Part shown: in pieces, positions 27,091 through 36,644 of the stretch | How positions within the stretch are numbered: the stretch's first letter is position 1 | How the letters are laid out: every line of letters begins with the position of its first letter | NCBI GenBank assembly: GCA_963750935.1 | Contig: CAVVSR010000015.1 | Coordinates: 1-64,000, forward strand | Origin: JACCXG01 sp963750935 | GTDB lineage: Bacteria; Acidobacteriota; Vicinamibacteria; Vicinamibacterales; 2-12-FULL-66-21 | Length of the DNA: 64,000 nt | Direction of reading: 5' to 3' | Translations under genes and position numbers: made by a program | The notes under the pieces: model-generated | Databases searched by the model: none | Told to the model about the DNA's origin: nothing | What the model saw: only the letters and a program-made list of their open reading frames with translations

Positions 27091-28035
27091 ATGACTCCGA
27101 AAGTCCTCGTCCGCGATCTGACGAAGCACTACGGCCGCGTCGAAGCGGCCCGCGGCATCAGCTTCGACATCCAGGACGGCGAGATCTTCGGGCTGCTCGG
27201 GCCCAACGGCGCAGGGAAGACGACCACCGTCGAGTGCGTGATCGGCCTGCGCGAGCCCGACAGCGGCACCGTTGAAGTGTGCGGCATCGACGCCCGCCGC
27301 CGGCCGCGCGACGTCAAGCAGAAGATCGGCGCCGCGCTCCAGACCACCGCGCTCCAGGACAAGATCACGCCGCTCGAAGCGCTGACGCTGTTCGGCTCGT
27401 TCTACCAGCACCGCGCGAAGCCCGCCGATCTGCTCGAGCGCTTCGGGCTCGTCGAGAAGGCGCACGCGCCATTCGACTCGCTCTCGGGCGGGCAGCGTCA
27501 GCGGCTCGCGCTCGCGCTCGCGTTCGTCAACAATCCCGAGCTGGTCTTCCTCGACGAACCCACAACCGGCCTCGACGCGCAGTCGCGGCGCGAGCTGCAC
27601 GGCGAGATCCGGCGGATGAAGCGCGACGGCCACACCGTGCTGCTGACCACGCACTACATGGAGGAAGCCGAGCTGCTCTGCGATCGCCTCGCGGTCATCG
27701 ACAAGGGCCGGATCGTGGCGGCCGGCCGGACCGCGGAGCTGATCGCCGCGTCGAGCACGGCGCCGTCGATCACGCTCACCACGTCCCAGCCGCTCGAGGC
27801 GTCCATCTTCGCCGGGATGGCGGGCGTGTCCGAGCTCCAGGTCGAAGCCCCGGAGGCAACGACCGCGCGGTTCCGCGCCACCGACGTGACCTCCACGCTT
27901 GCCGAGCTGACCGCCCGATTGTCAGCGCAACGGATCGGGATTCTCGAGATGCACGTGCAGAAGGCAAGCCTCGAGGACGTCTTCCTCGAGCTGACCGGCA
28001 GCGCGCTGAAAGACGGCAACCCGTTGACGTCGTGA
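27091..28035 (+). CDS. ABC-2 exporter ATPase (DrrA/CcmA-like)
   Basis: A 314-residue ABC ATPase: Walker A GPNGAGKTTTVE, Q-loop, signature LSGGQRQRLALALAF, Walker B LVFLDEPTTGLD and H-loop LTTHYMEEAE. A C-terminal extension of about 80 residues is typical of drug or polymer exporters (DrrA-type). It is translationally coupled to the permease by a TGATG overlap at 28033-28037. There is no strong ribosome-binding site; the upstream sequence is the word array. The exported substrate is unknown. Confidence 0.93.
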   Translation: MTPKVLVRDLTKHYGRVEAARGISFDIQDGEIFGLLGPNGAGKTTTVECVIGLREPDSGTVEVCGIDARRRPRDVKQKIGAALQTTALQDKITPLEALTLFGSFYQHRAKPADLLERFGLVEKAHAPFDSLSGGQRQRLALALAFVNNPELVFLDEPTTGLDAQSRRELHGEIRRMKRDGHTVLLTTHYMEEAELLCDRLAVIDKGRIVAAGRTAELIAASSTAPSITLTTSQPLEASIFAGMAGVSELQVEAPEATTARFRATDVTSTLAELTARLSAQRIGILEMHVQKASLEDVFLELTGSALKDGNPLTS

Positions 28036-29705
28036 TGACCCCGTTCATCCACCAGCTTCGCGTCAGCCTGCAGCTGCACTTCCGAAACCGGATGGCGCTG
28101 ATCTACAGCTACCTGTTCCCGACGATCTTCCTGATCGCCTTCTGGGTGCTGTACCGCTACGACCGGGTCCCGCTGATCCGACACATGGGCGAGCTGCTGA
28201 CCGTGACGGCGCTCGGCGGCGCCTGCTTCGGCCTGCCGACCACGATGGTCAGCGAGCGGGAACGCGGCGTGTGGCGCCGCTTCCGGCTGGCGCCGGTGGC
28301 GACGGGCACGCTGCTCGGGAGCACGGTGACCGCGCGCTACCTGCTGCTGCTCCTCGCGGGCCTGCTGCAGGTCGTGCTGGCGATGGCGATCGGCATGCCG
28401 GCGCCGGCGCATCCGCTGGACCTCTTCGTGGCGTTCACGTTCGTCGCCTTTGCGCTGCTCGGCCTCGGGCTGGTGATCGCGACGCTCGCGGACAACGTGC
28501 CCGCGGTGCAGGCGCTCGGGCAATGCATCTTCCTGCCGATGCTGATCATCGGCGGTGTGGCGGTGCAGCTCGCCAGCCTGCCGGCGTGGGCGCAGCACCT
28601 CTCGGCCTTCTTCCCCGGACGCTACGCCGTCGAAGCCATGCAGGCGGCGGTCAACGGCGGCGGCCTCGACAGCACGCGGTTCAGCCTGCTCGCGCTCGCC
28701 ATGATCGGCGCCGCCGGGTTTCTCGCGGGCATCAAGATGTTCCGGTGGGACGCGCAGCAGCGCTTCGCGTCGCGCGGCGGCAAGGGCTGGCTGGCGGTCG
28801 CGCTCGCCGGCTGGGCGGCGGTCGGCCTGCTCGCGGAATCACGCGGCTTGATCGGCGTCACCGAAACGCGGGCGCAGCTGCAGACCACTCGCGCCACGGA
28901 ACCGCCCCCGGGCGAAGCCGCGGTTGATCCGGCGCCGCAGGTCCAGCCGCAGCCGACGCCAGCGCCAACACCGCCGCCGACACCGCCGGCCGAATCGCCA
29001 GGCGCGCCGACGTCGAAGCCGTCAACATCGCCCGGATTGCCGACCGCGCCATCGTCTGCGCCGTCCGCGACCGACCCGGGTTCCAAGCCAAAGCCTGAAC
29101 CCAAGTCACCACCGGTCGTCGACAAGCCCGCGGTGACACCGCCGCCGTCGTCCGCCCCGCCGCCGGCGAATCCACCTCCGCCTCCGTCCCGAAACGCCGG
29201 CCCGCCGGAGCCCGCGTCCTGGCAGGACGTCACGCAGGCGCACTTCGAGGAGATCGTGTTCAGCCGGCTGCCGCCCGACAGCGGCGTCGTGTCGCCGATT
29301 GCGCCGGCCGACGAACCGCTCGATCCCGACGTCCAGTCCGAGATCGACGACGTCCGCGCGCGGCTGCCTGGCTGGCGTCCCGGCCAGGTCGCCGACCCCG
29401 TGCAGCGCGTGCGCAACATCCTCTACGTCGCGGCGGTGCCCGACGTGTTCCAGCTGCCGGTCGAGCGCCATCTCGCGCACGTCGTCTTCGAGCGGCTGCA
29501 GGCGGACATCCCCAAGCAGGATCTGCCGAAGATCCTCTACTGGATCGCGACGCATCCGATGGGCGGCGACGACAGCGCGGTCGACGATCTGCGCGCCGCC
29601 GGCCTGAGGACCGCCGGCCCGAGCGACATCGAGCAGGCGCGCGAGCGCGTCATGCTCTACGCGCTCAAGCTGCTGGGCCGGGTGCTGGGGAAGATTCCTA
29701 CCTAA
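28035..29705 (+). CDS. ABC-2 permease with Pro-rich linker and novel C-terminal domain
   Basis: A 556-residue protein. Residues 1-240 are a normal six-helix ABC-2 permease (cytoplasmic N-terminus, VSERERGVWRRFRLAPV loop, late motif ALGQCIFLPMLIIGGV). An extra helix at about 251-272 follows. Residues 288-392 are a Pro/Ala/Thr/Ser-rich linker, and 395-556 form a compact helical domain (WQDVTQAHFEEIVFSRLPP, YWIATHPMGGDDSAVDDLR) I do not recognise. With six permease helices plus one, the domain should be periplasmic, with the linker long enough to cross part of the envelope. Paired with the DrrA-like ATPase. The stop codon TAA is the first base-triplet of a word array. Confidence 0.88.
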   Translation: MTPFIHQLRVSLQLHFRNRMALIYSYLFPTIFLIAFWVLYRYDRVPLIRHMGELLTVTALGGACFGLPTTMVSERERGVWRRFRLAPVATGTLLGSTVTARYLLLLLAGLLQVVLAMAIGMPAPAHPLDLFVAFTFVAFALLGLGLVIATLADNVPAVQALGQCIFLPMLIIGGVAVQLASLPAWAQHLSAFFPGRYAVEAMQAAVNGGGLDSTRFSLLALAMIGAAGFLAGIKMFRWDAQQRFASRGGKGWLAVALAGWAAVGLLAESRGLIGVTETRAQLQTTRATEPPPGEAAVDPAPQVQPQPTPAPTPPPTPPAESPGAPTSKPSTSPGLPTAPSSAPSATDPGSKPKPEPKSPPVVDKPAVTPPPSSAPPPANPPPPPSRNAGPPEPASWQDVTQAHFEEIVFSRLPPDSGVVSPIAPADEPLDPDVQSEIDDVRARLPGWRPGQVADPVQRVRNILYVAAVPDVFQLPVERHLAHVVFERLQADIPKQDLPKILYWIATHPMGGDDSAVDDLRAAGLRTAGPSDIEQARERVMLYALKLLGRVLGKIPT

Positions 29706-29850
29706 CTCCCAACTCCCAACTCCCAACTTCCAATCGGAATCGTTTGCACAACAGGGTGAAAGTCGCAGCTGATTGCCCGGTCGCCAGGACTTCTACCCGG
29801 CTGCTTCGACCGGTCGCTTGGGAGTTGGGAGTTGGAGGTTGGGAGTTGAG
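29703..29850. repeat. AACTCCCAACTCCC inverted word array
   Basis: Tandem AACTCCC words at 29703-29733 (the TAA stop of the permease is part of the first) face complementary GGGAGTTGGGAGTTGG words at 29818-29848, with about 85 bases between. Genes converge on it from both sides, so it may terminate both. Confidence 0.85.
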
Positions 29851-29851
29851 C

Positions 29852-32215
29852 TTATCTAAACACGACTCTGACCCCCACCTGCGCCGTCCGCCCAGGGCCG
29901 AAGTGCGTGCCGCTGAACGGATTGCCGAAGTTGTAGGCCCAGCGGCGGCCGGTGAGGTTGAGGAGGCTGACGCGCAGGCTGAGGTCGACGGCGCCGCGGC
30001 GGAACAGGCGATGCGACGCGGTGGCGTCGAAGACGGCGCGCGGCTTGACCCGTCCGCGCTCGATGTCCACGAGCTCGGCGCCCGGGCGCTCCTCCAGCTC
30101 GTCGAGGTCATCGTCATCCACTTCGAGCGGCGTGCCGCTTTCGTAGCGGCCGGTGACGGAGGCCCAGAAGCCGCGCGTGTCGGCATCGAACGACACGCCG
30201 AACGCGCCGACGTTGCGCTGGTCGTGATCGGGCGTGAACGCGGTGCCCGGGCCGATTTCGATCACTTCGTCCTCGAGGAACAGCCCGCCCTCGATCGGGC
30301 CGTACTGCGTGACGCGTGAGTTCGCGTAGCTGACGTACCCCGACCAGCCGCGCCGGCGCGGCACTTCGAGGCGCACGTCGATGCCGGCGGCCTTTCCTTC
30401 CGCGACGGAATTCGGGAACAGGATGGTGGTGCCGAAGAAGACGTTGGGGTCGGCGACGTCCGTCATGCTGCGACGCCAGTACGCGAGGTCCATGCGCACG
30501 AACCGGCCGAGGGCGCGTTCGAGGCCGACTTCGAAGGCGGTCTGGCGTTCGGGCTCGAGCGCGGCGCCGCCGCCGGTTTCGGTCCGGAACGGCGACAGCT
30601 CCCAGGCCTCGTCGGACGACGCGAGCAGCAGGTTCTCGGGCTGCGGCGGCTGGAAGAACCGGCCGAGCGACGCGCGAAAGGTAGTGGCGGCGGCGTCCCA
30701 GCGATACGCCGCGCCGATCCGCGGGCTCACCTGCGACGCGTGCACGAGCAGCCGGCTCCAGTCGACGCGGACGCCGGCGTCGATCGTCAGCGTGTTCGAG
30801 ACCCGGATCGCATCCTGGAGATAGATCGAGAACAGCGACGGCGCCGCGGACTCGCTGAAGCGGAACGGATCGTCGAGCGTGTGCTCGAGCGCTTCCTCGC
30901 TGAGCCCCGCTTCCTCGCCTTCCTCTTCGTCGGTGACGGCGAAGGTGAAGTCCTCGCGCAGGCGCAGCCACGACGCTTCCGCGCCGGCCTTGATCAGATG
31001 ACGCGAGGCCTGGTGCGAGACGCTGCCGAGGATGCCGGTCCGGCGCAGGCTGCGATCGGCACTGGTGAAGAGCGGCGTGTCGCGCGGGCTGCCATCCAGC
31101 GTCGACGTGCCCGCCCGGTGATAGCCGGCAAGCTGCGACACCGTGGACGAGGTCCAGGCGCGCTGCCACGACGCGCTGCCCCACGCCTGCCCGAGGCGCT
31201 GCCGCTGATCCTGCCCGGCCTCCTCTTGATGCTCCCCATGCGGGACGTCGAACGTCGAGCGGTTGCCGCCGCCGACCACCGTGAGCGTATCCGACGCGGA
31301 CGGGCTCCAGCCCACCTGCGCCCCGCCGCTCCAGGCGCCGCCCGAATTGTGCAGATTGTCGGGATGCACGGGGTCGAGAAAGCGCTCGGACGACTGGCGG
31401 GTCATGCCGAACGTCAGCGACGTCGCGCGTCCAGCCGATCCGCCCGACACCACGGACAGATCGCGCGTGGCATCGCCGCCGGCGAGCAGATCGATCGCGC
31501 CGTTCCAGCGCTCGCTGGTGCGGGCCGCGGATCTGACCTCGATGACGCCACCCGACTTCCAGCCGAACTCCGGCGGAATGTAGCCGGTGACGACGTTGAG
31601 GGAGTCGACCATGGCGGGATCCGGCGCCATCCCGAACAGGCCGTCGAGGCGCTCGTAGACGGGCACGCCGTCGATCACGTAGAGGAACCCGTCGTCCACG
31701 CCGCGCACGTGGAGGAGGCCGTTGTCCTCGGTCGCCCAGCCCGGAACCGTGGCGATCGCGTCCTGCAGGCCGCGGCTGCCGATGCGCGCGGGAGCCCGCC
31801 TCACGGCTTCTCCCGCGAGCGTCACGCGGGTCGTCGATTCGGGCTGCGAGGCCTCGGCCTGGACGACGATCTGTTCGGCGGCGACGGCTGACAGCCGCAG
31901 CTGAATCTTCACCGGGAGCGCGCTCGTCACGGTGACGTGCTGCAGCGTCGCCTGCAGCGGCGGCGCCTCGGCGCGGATCGCGTAGGTGCCCGGCGCGACG
32001 TTCGGCACGGTGAACGCGCCCTGTGTCGCCGTGACGGTCGTGAGGGGTGCACCGAGGGGATCAAGCAGGACGACGGTCGCGGAAGCGGCGGGCTGCCCGT
32101 CAGGCGTCAGCACCATTCCGGTGATCGAGCCGTGCTGAAGCTGTCCGGCCGTGACGGAGGCGGCGCGTACGAGGAAACAGACCAGCAGACCCACCAGGAT
32201 CGATCGGAGACGCAT
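29852..32215 (-). CDS. TonB-dependent receptor 2
   Basis: A 787-residue outer-membrane receptor with signal peptide (about 1-23), carboxypeptidase-regulatory-like domain (about 28-110), plug (about 125-235; GLLHVRGVDDGFLYVIDGVPVYERLDG) and a barrel ending QVGVRVVFR. The plug signal VTGYIPPEFGWKSGGVIEVRS is typical of the Oar-like group common in Acidobacteriota. The substrate is unknown. It is monocistronic. An acidic patch (EVDDDDLDELEE, about 705-716) lies in a late extracellular loop and might bind cations. Confidence 0.9.
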   Translation of the reverse strand: MRLRSILVGLLVCFLVRAASVTAGQLQHGSITGMVLTPDGQPAASATVVLLDPLGAPLTTVTATQGAFTVPNVAPGTYAIRAEAPPLQATLQHVTVTSALPVKIQLRLSAVAAEQIVVQAEASQPESTTRVTLAGEAVRRAPARIGSRGLQDAIATVPGWATEDNGLLHVRGVDDGFLYVIDGVPVYERLDGLFGMAPDPAMVDSLNVVTGYIPPEFGWKSGGVIEVRSAARTSERWNGAIDLLAGGDATRDLSVVSGGSAGRATSLTFGMTRQSSERFLDPVHPDNLHNSGGAWSGGAQVGWSPSASDTLTVVGGGNRSTFDVPHGEHQEEAGQDQRQRLGQAWGSASWQRAWTSSTVSQLAGYHRAGTSTLDGSPRDTPLFTSADRSLRRTGILGSVSHQASRHLIKAGAEASWLRLREDFTFAVTDEEEGEEAGLSEEALEHTLDDPFRFSESAAPSLFSIYLQDAIRVSNTLTIDAGVRVDWSRLLVHASQVSPRIGAAYRWDAAATTFRASLGRFFQPPQPENLLLASSDEAWELSPFRTETGGGAALEPERQTAFEVGLERALGRFVRMDLAYWRRSMTDVADPNVFFGTTILFPNSVAEGKAAGIDVRLEVPRRRGWSGYVSYANSRVTQYGPIEGGLFLEDEVIEIGPGTAFTPDHDQRNVGAFGVSFDADTRGFWASVTGRYESGTPLEVDDDDLDELEERPGAELVDIERGRVKPRAVFDATASHRLFRRGAVDLSLRVSLLNLTGRRWAYNFGNPFSGTHFGPGRTAQVGVRVVFR

Positions 32216-32241
32216 CGGATGAGTTTACCTGACGGCGGTCC

Positions 32242-32271
32242 CCGATCACCGATCCCCGATCACCGATCACG
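32242..32271. repeat. CCGATCAC tandem word array
   Basis: Three to four copies of CCGATCAC/CCGATCCC sit between TonB receptor 2 and the transglutaminase stop. It is the complement of the 2782-2805 array. Confidence 0.75.
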
Positions 32272-32286
32272 TCACGACATTCGCGA

Positions 32287-33243
32287 CTACTGTTCCTGCT
32301 GATACAGCAGCGCCTGCTCGTCGCTCTCGAAGAACAGCGACCACTCCTCGTCGGCGGCGAACTCCTCGTCGGGCGGGAGCAGCGCCTGCGAGGCGGAGAC
32401 GCGGACGCGCACCTGGAGCTCGGTTTCGGCGCGCCCTTTCATGGTGCCGATGGTCGGCGGCACGTCGGCGTAGTCGCGGCCGACGGCGGTCCGGATGTGG
32501 CGGTTGCCGGTGATCACGCCGTTGGTCGGATCGAAGCCGACCCAGCCGAGGCCGGGCAGGAGCGCCTCGACCCACGCGTGCGTCGCGCCTTCGGCCGAGC
32601 GGTCGTGGTGCAGCTCGTCGTGGAACAGGTATCCGCTCACGTAGCGGCACGGGATGCGGAGGCCGCGCACCACCGCGATCATGATGTGGGAAAAATCCTG
32701 GCACACGCCCTGGCGCGACGCGAGGCTGACGTCGATCGGCGAATTCACCGCGGTGCTCTTCTTGACGTACTCGAAGGCGCCGTTGATGGCGTTCGAGACG
32801 TCGACGACGAGCGACAGCGGATCGCGGCCGTCCGGAACATCGAGGCGGTGCTCGCGCGTGAAGTCTTCGAGCTGCGGGCTCGGGCGCGCGTAATGGCTCG
32901 GCATCAGCATCGGCCAGTGGTCTTCCTCCTCGATCAGGTGATTGAGGTGCTCCCACGACTCGGTCGGCAGCGACGACGGCAGCGCGTCCGGCATCTCGAG
33001 GTTGACGAGCGCGTCGGCGACGATGGTGAGCTCGCGGTGGTGCGCCGGCAGATCGAAATGATGGACGTGGTTGCCGAAGTGATCGACGAACGCGAAGATG
33101 CGCGCGCGCGGGTTCACCGAGAGCTGGAAGGTGAAGCAGCGCTGCGTGTACTCGGTGCGCGGGTGCATCCGGACTTCCATGATGCTCTGCCACGCCGGGC
33201 GGCTGTAGCGGTAGCGGGTGACGTGCCGGATCGCGTAGAACAC
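32287..33243 (-). CDS. transglutaminase-like cysteine protease of the Anbu cluster
   Basis: A 318-residue protein with an N-terminal beta domain (about 1-95) and a transglutaminase-like core. The triad is intact: C181 in RQGVCQDFSH, H222 in ATHAWVEALLP, D238 in GWVGFDPTNG. Family members may hydrolyse or form amide bonds. It is the last gene of the four-gene operon Anbu, ATP-grasp, alpha-E, transglutaminase; it starts at ATG 33243, four bases after the alpha-E stop. In the comparative literature this gene set is proposed to make and process a peptide tag or amide-linked product. Confidence 0.92.
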   Translation of the reverse strand: MFYAIRHVTRYRYSRPAWQSIMEVRMHPRTEYTQRCFTFQLSVNPRARIFAFVDHFGNHVHHFDLPAHHRELTIVADALVNLEMPDALPSSLPTESWEHLNHLIEEEDHWPMLMPSHYARPSPQLEDFTREHRLDVPDGRDPLSLVVDVSNAINGAFEYVKKSTAVNSPIDVSLASRQGVCQDFSHIMIAVVRGLRIPCRYVSGYLFHDELHHDRSAEGATHAWVEALLPGLGWVGFDPTNGVITGNRHIRTAVGRDYADVPPTIGTMKGRAETELQVRVRVSASQALLPPDEEFAADEEWSLFFESDEQALLYQQEQ

Positions 33244-33246
33244 CGT

Positions 33247-34182
33247 TCAGCCCTCGAACGCCATCTCGATCGGGTAGTCGATGTAGGCGTCGTGCACGGC
33301 GGCGTGCAGCGCCCGGCATTGCTCGAGCACCCCGTTGAGGAACGCGTGCAGATCCCCGGCGAGCAGCTCCGACGTGGTGGCGAACGCCAGCGACGATCGC
33401 AGCCGGCCGATGACGCGGTTGATGTGGCCGCGATGGCGGCTCGCCGACTGCCCGGTGATCGCGCGCAGCGCCACGTAAATCCGCTCCACCGAGTAGCGCA
33501 CCGAATACGGGAACTCCGGGTGGACGAGCAGCAGCTCGGCGATCCGGTCCTGCTGGAGATCCGCCGTGAACACCTTGCAGTAGGAGTCGAACGCGGCGCA
33601 GCTCGTGAGCAGCGCCACCCAGTCGAGATCGTCGGCCTGCTCGGCCATGCCGAAGTACGCGTCGAGCAGCAGCGACACGAAGCAGGCCCGCTCCGTGAAC
33701 TTGCCCAGCTGCACGAACCGCCAGCCTTCGCCGTGCGTCATCGTCGTTTCGCTGACGCCGTGGAACGCATAGGACGACTCGCGCACCGTCGTCACCAGCC
33801 GCATCACCGACTCGTCGTCTTCGACGCTGACCGCCAGCGAGATCACCTCGTGATACATCCGGTTGAGCTGCTCCCACATCTCGGAGCTGATCTCCTCGCG
33901 GACCTGGGAGGCGTTCTCGCGGGCCGCGGCGAGGCAGGCGATGATCGAGGAGCGGTTCGAGACGTCGGCCGAGAGGCGCATGATCGCCTCCTGCGGATCG
34001 GCGCTGGCCGGCTCGAGCTTCAGGCCCGTCACCGTCAGGGCGCGATACCAGCGCTGATCGGTGTCGGTGTCGGTGCGGCTCAACATCAGGCTGTGGGTCG
34101 CGTCGATCACGCGCGCGCAGTTGTCGGCGCGCTCGAAGTAGCGGCTCATCCAGTAGAGACTGTCGGCAACGCGTGAAAGCAT
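33247..34182 (-). CDS. alpha-E domain protein (DUF403)
   Basis: A 311-residue all-helical protein of the alpha-E family, with the hallmark start MLSRVADSLYWMSRYFERAD and the later DAYFGMAEQADDLDWVALL. Its biochemical role is unknown; it nearly always accompanies circularly permuted ATP-grasp proteins and transglutaminases. I chose ATG 34182 from the conserved N-terminus (upstream codons look non-coding). It begins four bases after the ATP-grasp stop, so the pair is translationally coupled and probably forms a complex. Confidence 0.94.
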   Translation of the reverse strand: MLSRVADSLYWMSRYFERADNCARVIDATHSLMLSRTDTDTDQRWYRALTVTGLKLEPASADPQEAIMRLSADVSNRSSIIACLAAARENASQVREEISSEMWEQLNRMYHEVISLAVSVEDDESVMRLVTTVRESSYAFHGVSETTMTHGEGWRFVQLGKFTERACFVSLLLDAYFGMAEQADDLDWVALLTSCAAFDSYCKVFTADLQQDRIAELLLVHPEFPYSVRYSVERIYVALRAITGQSASRHRGHINRVIGRLRSSLAFATTSELLAGDLHAFLNGVLEQCRALHAAVHDAYIDYPIEMAFEG

Positions 34183-34186
34183 GTTG

Positions 34187-35641
34187 TCAGCTCTGAAGCA
34201 CCCACGTGTCCTTCGACCCGCCGCCCTGCGAGGAGTTGACGACCAGCGAACCCTTGCGCAGCGCAACGCGGGTCAGGCCGCCGGGCGCGATCGTCACCTT
34301 CTCGCCGAACAGCACGTAGGGGCGCAGGTCGACGTGGCGCGGCTCGATGGCGCCGTCGACGAAGCACGGCGCGGTCGAGAGCGCCAGCACCGGCTGCGCG
34401 ATGTAGTTGCGCGGATCGGCGGTGATCCGCTCGCGCATCAGCGCGCGTTGATCGGCGCTGCTGTGCGGACCGATCAGCATCCCGTAGCCGCCCGACTCCC
34501 CCACCGCCTTGACGACGAACGACTGGAGGTTGTCGATGACGTGCGCGCGCTGCGTCCGCTCGGTCATCAGCAGCGTCTCGACGTTGTCGAGGATCGGGTC
34601 CTGATCGAGGTAGTACTTGATGATCTTCGGGACGTAGGCGTAGATCGCCTTGTCGTCGGCGACGCCGGTGCCGAGCGCGTTGGCGAGCGTCACGTTGCCG
34701 GCGCGATACGCGCTGAACAGCCCCGGCGATCCCAGCGCCGAGTCGACGCGGAACGCCAGCGGATCCAGGAAGTCGTCGTCCACGCGCCGGTAGATCACGT
34801 GCACCCGCTTCAACCCTCTCGTCGTCCGCATGTAAACGTAGTTGTCGTGGACGACGAGGTCGCGGCCCTCGACCAGCTCGATGCCCATCTGCCGCGCCAG
34901 GAACGAGTGCTCGTAGTAGGCCGAGTTGTAGACGCCTGGCGTCAGCAGGACGATGGTCGGCTCGACGCAGCCGTCCGGCGCCAGCGACTTGAGCGTCGAG
35001 AGCAGCGCCTGGCTGTAATGCTCGATCGGCCGCACCCCGCACTTGCGGAACAGCGTCGGGAAAATCTGCTTCATCACCTTGCGGCTCGAGAGCATGTACG
35101 AGACGCCGCTCGGCACGCGCAGGTTGTCTTCGAGCACCACGAAGCGGCCGTCGGGCAGCCGCACCAGGTCGGTGCCCATGACGTTGACGTAGACGCCGCG
35201 CGGCACCTTGACGCCCATCATCTGCCGGCGGAAATGCTTGCAGGTGAAAACGACGTCGCCGGGGACGACGCGGTCGTGCAGGATCTTCCGCTCGTGGTAG
35301 ATGTCGTTCAGGAACAGGTTGAGCGCGGTGATGCGCTGGGTGAGGCCGCGATCGATGGTGTCCCAGTCGGCGGCCGAGACGATGCGCGGCAGCAGATCGT
35401 GCGGGAAGATGCGCTCGGTCTTCTCGTTGCGGCCGTAGACGGTGAAGGTGATGCCCTGATTGAAGAAGGTCAGGTCCGCCTTCTGCTTGCTCCGCAGCAG
35501 TTCCTCGGGCGTCAGCCGGGTCAGCTCCTTGTGCAGCTTCCGGTACGGACGGCGAGCCTGCGCCTTGCCGTCGAACATCTCGTCGAAGGCGTCGGAGAGC
35601 GTGTAGCCGGCGAACAGGTCAGGCGCGGCTTGGGTGGGCAC
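34187..35641 (-). CDS. circularly permuted ATP-grasp ligase (DUF404/DUF407)
   Basis: A 484-residue CP_ATPgrasp protein, the predicted amide ligase of the cluster. Typical blocks are GRNEKTERIFPHDLLPRI, RVPSGVSYMLSSRKVM, FVVKAVGESGGYGMLIGPH and GSLVVNSSQGGGSKDTWVL. The family is expected to form peptide-like bonds using ATP. The start is GTG 35641, supported by the conserved beginning (APDLFAGYTLSDAFDEMFD). There is an 85-base gap to the Anbu gene upstream, the largest in the operon, which might hold an internal control element. Confidence 0.94.
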   Translation of the reverse strand: MPTQAAPDLFAGYTLSDAFDEMFDGKAQARRPYRKLHKELTRLTPEELLRSKQKADLTFFNQGITFTVYGRNEKTERIFPHDLLPRIVSAADWDTIDRGLTQRITALNLFLNDIYHERKILHDRVVPGDVVFTCKHFRRQMMGVKVPRGVYVNVMGTDLVRLPDGRFVVLEDNLRVPSGVSYMLSSRKVMKQIFPTLFRKCGVRPIEHYSQALLSTLKSLAPDGCVEPTIVLLTPGVYNSAYYEHSFLARQMGIELVEGRDLVVHDNYVYMRTTRGLKRVHVIYRRVDDDFLDPLAFRVDSALGSPGLFSAYRAGNVTLANALGTGVADDKAIYAYVPKIIKYYLDQDPILDNVETLLMTERTQRAHVIDNLQSFVVKAVGESGGYGMLIGPHSSADQRALMRERITADPRNYIAQPVLALSTAPCFVDGAIEPRHVDLRPYVLFGEKVTIAPGGLTRVALRKGSLVVNSSQGGGSKDTWVLQS

Positions 35642-35726
35642 AGGTGCTACGCCGAGGGGTCACCGAAACCGGGAAATGCGCCGAGCGAGCCATGCGCATC
35701 GCCATGCAATGGTCGAGCCGGATGTC

Positions 35727-36509
35727 CTACGGAACGCGCACGCCGGTCTCCTGGGCCTGCGGCTGCGGCTGTGCGGGCTGCGGCTGGCCGTCGAATTCGA
35801 TTTCGGGCAGCTGTTCGACCGCGCGCCGGAGCGACTGCTCCCAGGAGGCGTGAATCAGGTTGAGGTCGGGATCGGTCGCCCCGAGGCGGCGGTAGCGCGT
35901 CACCGCCAGGCTGTCTTTCTTGTACAAAAGCAGGTCGATGGGCGGTCCGACGGTCACATTGGAGCGCATCGTCGCGTCGAACGACAGCAGCGCGTACTTG
36001 GCGGCGACCTCGAGCGAGGTGCCCGCCTGGATGCCGCGATCGAGAATCGGACGCCCGTACTTCACTTCACCGAGCTGCAGGTACGGCGAGTCCTCGGTCG
36101 CCTGCAGCGGGTTGCCCTGTGGATAGATCAGATACAGGGTGGGCGGTCCGCCACGGACCTGTCCACCCAGCAACAGGTGGACGTTGAAACTGAAATGATC
36201 CCGTTCGAGCGAGGCGCGGTCGATCTCCGAGACCTGGCGCACGCAATCCCCGACGATGCGGGCGGCGTGATACACCGAGGGCGCCTGGGCGAGGCCGAGG
36301 CCGGCGTCGAAATCGGCTCTCAGCAGCGACACGACCGACTGGCTGATCGAGAGGCTGCCGCTCGTGAGGATGACGAACACGCGCTCGCCCTCGGTCACGA
36401 AGCGGTACATCTTGCGGCACACGTTGACCTGATCGAAGCCGGCGTTCGATCGCGAATCGGAGGCCATTACGAGCCCCTCGGAGGTCACAATCCCCAAACA
36501 ATAGGTCAC
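35727..36509 (-). CDS. Anbu-type proteasome-like protease
   Basis: A 260-residue Ntn hydrolase of the Anbu family (ancestral beta subunit of proteasomes). It begins MTYCLGIVTSEGLVMASDSR, giving T2 as the N-terminal nucleophile after Met removal, with the conserved SDSR and K33 region (NVCRKMYRF) typical of active members. Anbu assembles into open ring-like oligomers. It is the first gene of the operon with ATP-grasp, alpha-E and transglutaminase. The C-terminal 20 residues are Gln/Pro-rich (QPQPAQPQPQAQ), an unusual tail. Confidence 0.93.
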   Translation of the reverse strand: MTYCLGIVTSEGLVMASDSRSNAGFDQVNVCRKMYRFVTEGERVFVILTSGSLSISQSVVSLLRADFDAGLGLAQAPSVYHAARIVGDCVRQVSEIDRASLERDHFSFNVHLLLGGQVRGGPPTLYLIYPQGNPLQATEDSPYLQLGEVKYGRPILDRGIQAGTSLEVAAKYALLSFDATMRSNVTVGPPIDLLLYKKDSLAVTRYRRLGATDPDLNLIHASWEQSLRRAVEQLPEIEFDGQPQPAQPQPQAQETGVRVP

Positions 36510-36644
36510 GGTCCCTCGCGCTGCTGTGAACGGTCGCGTCTGGCATCATGATACACGCCTTGCCGGAAGCGCCGGATTGCGCGTGCTAGACTCGCTCGAC
36601 CGCCCGATCGCGGCACGGATCCTGCCACAACGACCTGCACGTCT

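Noticed and set aside
35634..36551. plus-strand open frame antisense to Anbu
   Set aside because: Anbu has the N-terminal Thr and family motifs; the antisense frame has none.
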